Positions 57,601-64,000 of a stretch of DNA of 64,000 bases are shown here, piece after piece. The number at the start of each line of letters is the position of its first letter. The stretch's first letter is position 1. A program made the position numbers and the translations under genes. The notes beneath the pieces are model-generated. The model was not told the DNA's origin and searched no databases. It saw only the letters and a list, made by a program, of their open reading frames with translations. The DNA is from Phyto melanocephala. Its lineage: Eukaryota; Arthropoda; Insecta; Diptera; Rhinophoridae. Location: positions 69,811,043 to 69,875,042 of the forward strand of contig OW799234.1 in NCBI GenBank assembly GCA_941918925.1, written 5' to 3'.

Positions 57601-57998
57601 AAATACCTTTTTTTTAGTAGGGTACCAAATTCAAATACTAACGGCAACAACAATAACATCAAGTAGGAAGTATTAAAGTCATAAACTAAAGAGAGGTTTT
57701 GTTTACAAATTAAATTCAACCCAAAAGACATCTTCATTCGTGGTTTATTTTTGTGAGTTTATTGTGGGATTTATTTATTCATAAAGTGTTTAAACACAAA
57801 AAAAGCAACAAAAAACTGTATGCACATGCTATTGATTTCATTGTTGTCATTGTTGGTGCCGGTGCTGCTGCTATTTTAGCGGATAGTGATGTATGTCTTA
57901 CAGGAACTTTTACACACATTCATACTACATTTATATGTATAAATACGAGGGCCTACAACGATATGCAAAATAGAGTTTGTTTTACAAACTGATAAATA
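54634..57998. other. Non-coding stretch with minor repeats
   Basis: No gene is recognised over 3.4 kb. A 24-bp unit (TTCCAATGGGCATGTTTGTA + TACC) occurs twice in tandem at 55315-55362 with one difference. A T23 run lies at about 55526-55548. The 79-codon frame at 57753-57992 has a hydrophobic, Ala/Gly-rich middle (VVIVGAGAAAILADS) but no recognised family and no exon context. Confidence 0.45.
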
Positions 57999-58166
57999 AC
58001 AAGTAAGAGCGCTATATTCGGCCGTGCCGAATCTTATATACCCTTCACAACATGTAGTCATGCAATAACAGTAGTTTGTGTCACCATTCATCCCATATGA
58101 AATACGTACATACATATATAAAAACATCCCATTGTAAAATTATAAATTCACGTATGTATGTTAAAA
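57999..58166 (+). mobile_element. Repeat B head, outer
   Basis: ACAAGTAAGAGCGCTATATT, CGGCCGTGCCGAATC and TATACCCTTCACAACATG run to ACGTATGTATGTTAAAA. The next head then begins. The element lost its tail or has it elsewhere. This is the same nesting pattern as the stack at 35767. Confidence 0.82.
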
Positions 58167-59010
58167 ACAAGTAAGAGCGCTATATTCGGCCGTGCCGAAT
58201 CTTATATACCCTTCACAACGTGTAGTCATGCAATAACAGTAGTTTGTATCACCATTCATCCCATATGAAATACGTACCTACATATAAAAACATACATATA
58301 TAAAAACATTGTAAAATTATAAATTTACGTATGTATGTTAAAAAAAAAATAAAAAAAAATTAAAAAAAATTAAAAAAAAAATTTTTTAAAAATATTAAAA
58401 AAAAAAAAAATTATTATATATATAATATATATAAAACAAAAAAAAATAAAAAAAATTAATAAAAAAAAAAATTAAAAAAAAATTATAATAAAAATATATA
58501 TAATATATTAAATAAAAAATGAAAAAAAAAATAAAAAAAAAAATAAAAAAAAATTTAAAAAAAAATTTAAAAAAAATTAAAAAAACATTTTTTTTTGGCT
58601 CAGCTGGGATTCGATGCCACGTTTTCCCTAACCAGTATACACGTTTGTATGTATGTATGTTGTTGTTGTAATGTTGTTTTTGTGAAAAAAAAAAATCGAG
58701 GTGGTCGTGGGTTTTTGCTCATATCTCAGTTGTTTATGTACCGATGTTTCTGATTTTCAATATCGATGTACTCCCGAATATTTCTGATATTTTAATACCT
58801 TACCGGGGTCCAACCTATGTCGGGGGGCTTCAAAAAGTTGATTTCAACATACACACGGACAGACGGACAGACTGACAGGGCTTAATCGACTCCCCTATTC
58901 ATAAGCTTTCAGAAAATATATACTTTATGGGGTCGGAAATGAAAATTGTAGAAATTTCACACGGAATGACAAACCTATATATACCCTTTTTCACTGTGTG
59001 AAGGGTATAA
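58167..59010 (+). mobile_element. Repeat B, complete copy
   Basis: Head, A/T core of about 270 bp, then the tail with GGCTCAGCTGGGATTCGATG, CCCGAATATTTCTGATATTT, GTCGGGGGGCTTCAAAAAG, a short CGGACAGACGGACAGACTGA tract, TTTATGGGGTCGG and the closing hairpin ending GTGTGAAGGGTATAA. No coding content. Confidence 0.88.
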
Positions 59011-59519
59011 AAATAATAGTAACTGAGATTTGAATTTTTATAAAATGTAAAAAGTAGAAATATATGGGAGGATGTGTTTTTATGTATCTATGTATGTGTG
59101 CCATTTGAAGTTGTAAGTTATGTTCGGCTATAGATACAGCTGGTGACATACAAAGTATGATGATTTTGATTTCAATTAGAAGATTCTGGTGTAATATTTT
59201 ACACCCATATTGCAATTTAATTTCCTCAATATTACTTTTTTTCTTTCAATAAAATAGCAAAAAATTTTAAATATTTTTTTCCAATAACTTGGTTGTAAAT
59301 ATATAAAAACATAGAATAAGTGTAGGAGTTTTTGGTTCAAGTCTTATTTTAAACATTATTAAAATTCTCAAACTTAAAGTGGTTGATGTTAAGAAATAAA
59401 ATAAGTTAGGAAGTTAATTTTAAGGCGAGTATCAAAACAATTTGTAATTGGACAGTGGCTTCATGCTGCTGCAACTACATATATGGTCAAGAGTAGGACG
59501 TGAAAAATTTTCTATCGTA
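59011..59519. other. Non-coding linker
   Basis: No gene recognised; the 74-codon frame at 58991-59215 starts in the repeat tail. Confidence 0.4.
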
Positions 59520-59980
59520 AACTGATACTCCCTCCATATAAGGTTGCATTACCACCATCTTTATTTTCTAAGAAGTAAGGGCAAATGATATTTTCAGATA
59601 TACTGCACACATATGGGGGTGTAATTGGTGCTGTTGAATGGCTTTTTTTTTAAATACCAGAACCTATAGATCTGCTTATTAACAAACGCATTTAAATAGA
59701 AATGAGCTTCTTCATTCATAATCAATAAAGCTGATTTAATTTTTGACCAACCGGTAAAATTTTATTGCGAAACTTAGACCTTATCGATGATCTGCAGGGT
59801 TGAATTTTAGTACCAGTCGCACCTTATGAAAAAATATTGGAACGTACAAGCTATTCCTAGCTTAGAATCAGAATGCCTTCTGGTAGATGTTTCTGGTGCT
59901 TCGTTAATACTTTGCTCTACAATATTCCGCAGTGTGAAATAAAGGTGGTCTACCGATTCGAGACATTTCTCTAATGGTGC
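59520..59980 (-). pseudogene. Mariner-like transposase relic, DNA-binding to first catalytic block
   Basis: On the minus strand: PLEKCLESVDHLYFTLRNIV then APETSTRRHSDSKLGIA (59975-59850). This resembles the second helix-turn-helix 'NPxTSTRRRSxELGIS'. After a gap, NEEAHFYLNAFVNKQIYRFW lies at 59715-59655, matching the FSDEAHF...VNKQNxRFW block with SDE changed to NEE. Stops interrupt it. Unlike most copies in the window it keeps part of the DNA-binding domain. Confidence 0.7.
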
Positions 59981-62179
59981 CATATTGCTGGTGACGATAA
60001 ACTAAGCAAGGAATTATTCCCTTAGAGGATATGCTCTTTGCATGAAATTAATTAATCGCTGATGTAATAATTTTTAGACAAAATTACAATATGCATGAGT
60101 TTCTAAAGACACACGTTTATCAATTCGAGTTAACTTTTAAACAGGAGAACGTAAATAAATTAATTTATCTTTAACGCGTCAGTTGAAAGTTAATTTTTCT
60201 TATCCCTTTTTATGATTTTGAAACCAACACACTTTTCTAAATCTATTTTTTTCAGAACCTCCTTTATATCTTAAATAGTTAAAAAAAAAATAAGCACAGA
60301 TTTAAGACAGTTTTATTGCGGATTTCATGGTTTTTCTTTGCCGAAATTGAACAAAAATACTAACATAATTTATGCAACGTCATGAATTTTGAATTTAACG
60401 GTATTTTTAAAAAATTATAAGCCATTTTAAAACACCGACATATTGAACAGAATTTTCTTGTAAACTTAATCAGGTAAATCACTCATAAGTTATGTTAATA
60501 TATATGGTGGAACTACCCTAATATTTAAAGGTGACTGAAACTTATAGAGTAGTGTAACTGATCCGGTAAGTATATTTGACTTACGATTAAGATATTATTA
60601 TCGTGAAAGACAGTTTTTAGTTCATTAATTTTGTGGTTATATTTTGCGCATAAAAATCGTATTGTTACTACTACCACATTGGTCCTAAATTTAACTATTA
60701 AGTTTGTACAGCCGAGTTTATTAGGTATTTTCCATGTATAAAAAATCTCTGAATTGCGATTACCTGATAAAGTAAATATGCCTTGATGCATACTAAGTTG
60801 CAAGAAATCATGTAGGGTATCCTATAAGCGACCTAAGCAAATAAATATTTTCTCGCTGCAACATGCTCTGCTTTTTAATTATACATTCAATGAAAAGTTA
60901 TGTTTCTTCCAACCACATTTGCCCACACTTTAAGCATAAATGTGGCACCTAAGTACTTCTATGCTTCTCTGCTGCTCTCGTTGCTACTGATAATGTCTTT
61001 GATATTGAAAACATTGTGGTATGCAGATTAGGATGCTGACCAGGAAAATATAAAAATCTTAAATTCAATACCCTTTTTTTTTAACTACCTAATACATAGT
61101 AGTCCAAGCTTCGTTTTCTTTTTTCTATACATATGATTTTATGTTACTATTCTAACCTCATCCAAATGCACCTAATTCCGAATCCATCTTAAGCTGTTGA
61201 AGAACTAGAAGTCAGTGCCAGAAGGCCCATAGCGCATTTGTTCTTTTTTCTTTTCCTACATTTTTATTTGATGCAGTTATATCGCACGTTATCAGCCAAC
61301 AATATCATTGTATCTGTGTATATTTCTCTCTTTGGTTGTTTTATTTTACATGTGTTTTACATGAATTTTAAATGATATGTTAATACAACATTTTAAAGAC
61401 AATAACAACTACAACACAAAAAAATAACGCAAAAAAAAAACACAACATCAGCATCAGTTTAGGCTCCAAAATAAAAATAACATGCCACACAATACATAAC
61501 TAAAACTGCCACAAGGCTCTGTTGGTCAACTTGCAACATTAACATACTCCGAGTTACGTGTGAGTACATGAATTTATGTATAGTGTACACATAAATATGT
61601 ATGTGTGTGTTGAAACTTTAAGACAAAATCGGTCAAAATATTTAAAGGCGTTTAAGAAGAAAGAAAAAAAAATAGTCGACTTTTAACCAAAATTATTCAA
61701 CAAATAAAAGAAATAGAAAACAAGACTCAAACAAACTGCAACAACAATAGTTTATACGCAATTGAAGCAAAAACTGGCATTGTGCGCTTATCATATCATT
61801 TGTAACAACATTTAAGAATTTATTGGTTCTTGCAAATCTTTAAACCGCAGTCTTTAAGCATTAATTTTTATATCGAGAGACTCAGATTTTGCCGTAAATA
61901 GTTTGATAATTGATTAAATTGGCGCCAAGCAATTGCCACAGAAATGCAATACATCTGCGATATTATTGTGAGAAAATATTATTTCGTTTCGTTTCGAATC
62001 TATTGTATATTTTTTTGGAACATAAAAAATTTGGTAATAAGACTTTTTGAGGTACTTTTTACCCAAAAGGTTCTAAAGGCACAGCTCGCTAAAGGCACAG
62101 CTGGATTGTAACGAAAAGAGAAAGAGAGAGATAAAAGACGAGATAATTAGGTAAATTATAGCTATCAATTTCAAATAAA
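59981..62179. other. Non-coding stretch
   Basis: No gene is recognised over 2.2 kb. The 92-codon frame at 60525-60803 lacks motifs. CAA/AAC-rich patches lie at 61400-61760. Confidence 0.5.
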
Positions 62180-62950
62180 ACAAGTAAGAGTGCTATATTC
62201 GGCCGTGCCGAATCTTATATACCCTTCACAACGTGTAGTCATGCAATAACAATTGTTTGTATCACCATTCATCCCATATAAAATACGTGCATACGTACAC
62301 GTTAGAATAAATGTGGCATCGAATCCCAGCTGAGCCAAAAAAATTTTATTTTATTTTATTTAATATATTATTAATATTTTATTATTTTTTTTTTTATATT
62401 TTTTTTAAATTTTTTTAAAAAAATTTTTTAGAAAAATTTTTAAAAAATTTTTTTAAATTTTTTTTTAAATTTTTTAAAAATTTTTTTTTTTTAGTTTTTT
62501 TTATTATTTTTTTCTTATTTTTAATATTTTTTTTTTTTGTAATTTTTTTTGTTTGGTATGTTTTTTACATGTATCTATGTATGTATGTTGTTGTTGTAAT
62601 TGTTAAAAAAACGAGGTGGTCGTGGTTTTTTGCTCATATCTCAGAAAGTTATGGGGCGATTGTGCTGAATTTCAATAGCGATTCATTCCTGGATATTTCC
62701 AAGAGATTGATACCATATACAGATCTGAGGAACATATAGTTGCTTCTAAAAGTTGATTTCAACCAACACACGGACAGACGGGCAGACGGACAGACGGATA
62801 GACGGACAGACGGTCAGGGCTTAATCGACTCCTCTATTCATAAGCTTTCAGGAAATATATACTTTATGGGGTCGGAAATGAAAATTGTAGAAATTACAAA
62901 CGGAATGACAAAGCTATATATACCCTTGTGCACCACAGGTGAAGGGTATA
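62180..62950 (+). mobile_element. Repeat A, copy 3
   Basis: The head is ACAAGTAAGAGTGCTATATT and CGGCCGTGCCGAATC. An inverted SINE-like patch CATCGAATCCCAGCTGAGCC comes before the A/T core, then the subfamily-A tail with a long GACAGACGG tract at 62772-62815. The closing hairpin ends CACCACAGGTGAAGGGTATA. The 72-codon frame at 62740-62958 is the tail itself. Confidence 0.87.
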
Positions 62951-62989
62951 ATTATTAGGGAAATTTAATTAAAGCGTTTTAGCAAGAAT

Positions 62990-63490
62990 GCACTTTAATG
63001 CATTTTAAAATATTTTATTGGATTGTAAAGAAGACGTGATCCGATTAAGTAAGTAATAAAATATCCGTCAAATGGCCACCACGGCTCTGAAGACAAGCCA
63101 TTACTATTCATACAATTTTCCATGACTTTTTCACAAAGATGTTTGCTGTGACTCACCGGTGACGCGTTATATCTCGGATTTTGGCTCCGGAGTTATTTCT
63201 GGTTTATTTGCAAAAACCTGAGATTTCACAAAATCTCTAAGAATAAAATGACATGGCGTTAAATCGCATGATCTTGTTGACAAGTAGAAATCAAAATTTC
63301 TTGAGATAACTTTTTTCTAGAAATCCTTCCATACGTGGTGTAGCAGGTGGCGCCTGTATCGCTAAAATCACGTGTCATCTACATATATGCTGTCCATTAA
63401 AGGCCAAAAGAACTCCGTTATTATGTTCCTGTATTGAATGCCGTTCACATTAACTGAAATTTCGGCCTCATTTGCAAAAAAAGAAAAGTG
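62990..63490 (-). pseudogene. Mariner-like transposase relic, C-terminal half
   Basis: The minus strand reads ANEAEISVNVNGIQYRNIIT then EFFWPLMDSIYVDD (63475-63370). A degraded GGCGCCACCTGCTACACCAC corresponds to DGATCHT (about 63340-63360). RSCDLTPCHFIL lies near 63270-63235 and SEPWWPFD at 63075. The order matches the relics at 1890 and 17082, with GAGGCCGAAATTTCAGT shared. Frame changes and stops make it non-functional. Confidence 0.72.
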
Positions 63491-63618
63491 TAATGGAATT
63501 TAATTCCTGTCTTAAAATATATCACATGAGAGTTACTGAAAATAAAACACAGTATTGGAGTCAATACAGAAAAGAATTGACACTGATTTTATGGAACATG
63601 ATTTCCAGCACTTAAGAT
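63491..63618. other. Short linker between two mariner derivatives
   Basis: No feature is recognised in this AT-rich segment. Confidence 0.35.
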
Positions 63619-63619
63619 A

Positions 63620-64000
63620 AAGTAAAGGGTCCGCCAAATAACTTTTTTTTTAAATAATATAAAAAAGTGTAGCTTCGTGTGTGTGGCACGTAGCGCCGTC
63701 CTGTTGAAACCAAATGTTGCCAATATCCTTCTCTTCAATTTTTGTGAACAAAAATTCGTTGAACATGGCCTGATAACGATCGCCATTGACTACGGCCACT
63801 CCATGCTCATTTTAGAAGAAAAATGGCCAAATTATGTCTCTGGACCAAAATCTGCACCAAACAGTGACTCGTTTTAGGTGTATCGGCTTTTTAATGTATG
63901 CGTACGGATTTTCTGTGCCCCAAATGCGACAATTTTGCTGGTTTATATACCTGCCAAGATCAAAATAAGCTTCATCTGAAAATATGATTTTTTTTGGCGT
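63620..64000 (-). mobile_element. Internally deleted mariner derivative (copy D3), cut by the window end
   Basis: TA then AAGGGTCCGCCAAATAACT at 63624 is the right-hand inverted end. On the minus strand the core reads IIFSDEAYFDLG (63985-63950), VTVWCRFWSRDIIWPFFF-like, VNGDRYQAMFNEFLFTKIEE (63770) and VSTGRRYVPHTRSYTF in a shifted frame. The junction GAAGCTACACTTTTTT is the same C-terminal deletion as in D2 (51340). The left end lies beyond 64000. Two opposed short frames (63589-63786, 63677-63877) are shadows. Confidence 0.82.

Noticed and set aside
57753..57992. 79-codon frame with a hydrophobic Ala/Gly-rich segment
   Set aside because: No family match, no exon context, and the segment can arise from GTTGTTG/GCTGCTG-type repeats.

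Overview
This window looks like AT-rich, transposon-loaded, non-coding DNA from a higher fly. The reasons are the repeat families seen: Tc1/mariner elements with DD41D spacing, a Helitron family with a TCTATATATATAAAAG 5' end, CAA/GTT-rich linkers, and long runs of A and T. A calyptrate or tephritid-type dipteran is my best guess, but this rests on repeat style and not on any diagnostic host gene. I see no convincing host exon. Every open frame with recognisable similarity is a transposable-element remnant, and none is intact.

Layout. 1-2.5 kb: a Helitron 3' fragment and a decayed mariner. 2.74-10.32 kb: a near-identical head-to-tail duplication of a 3.79 kb block, with a 4-base microhomology at the junction. 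10.18-14.9 kb: a repeat-B copy broken by a foldback element, a tRNA-derived SINE, a second foldback copy and a 64-bp-arm palindrome. 15.5-17.7 kb: a mariner split by two tandem ~720 bp GC-richer units, each bounded by the same ~14 bp of mariner target sequence. 20.3-22.6 kb: two Helitrons, one keeping the C-terminus of the Rep/helicase protein. 25.7-28.2 kb: a graveyard of mariner and Tc1 pieces plus a MITE. 30.9-32.6 kb: a mariner interrupted by a long form of repeat A. 35.8-37.8 kb: a nested pile of repeat-B copies (three heads, two tails). 38-41 kb: two MITEs, a G-rich tract, a ~350 bp foldback and a Helitron. 44 kb: repeat A. 46.2-48.2 kb: a hAT-like element with an exact 8-bp target duplication enclosing a LINE reverse-transcriptase relic. 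51.3-54.6 kb: mariner derivatives, a small inverted-repeat MITE, and a DD41D mariner nested in an old repeat-A copy. 58-59 kb: stacked repeat B. 59.5-64 kb: further mariner pieces and a repeat-A copy.

The most abundant unit is an undetermined repeat, here called A/B. Its head starts ACAAGTAAGAGCGC and carries a TTCGGCCGTGCCGAA palindrome. The middle is variable and extremely A/T-rich. Its tail has GACAGACGG iterations and ends in a TATACCC...GGGTATA hairpin. I could not assign it firmly to a class; a Helentron/DINE-like or foldback non-autonomous element is the working idea. The interest of the window lies in the order of nesting, the recurrent internal deletions of mariner copies, the structured foldback core, and the T-E-T-E-T tandem unit.
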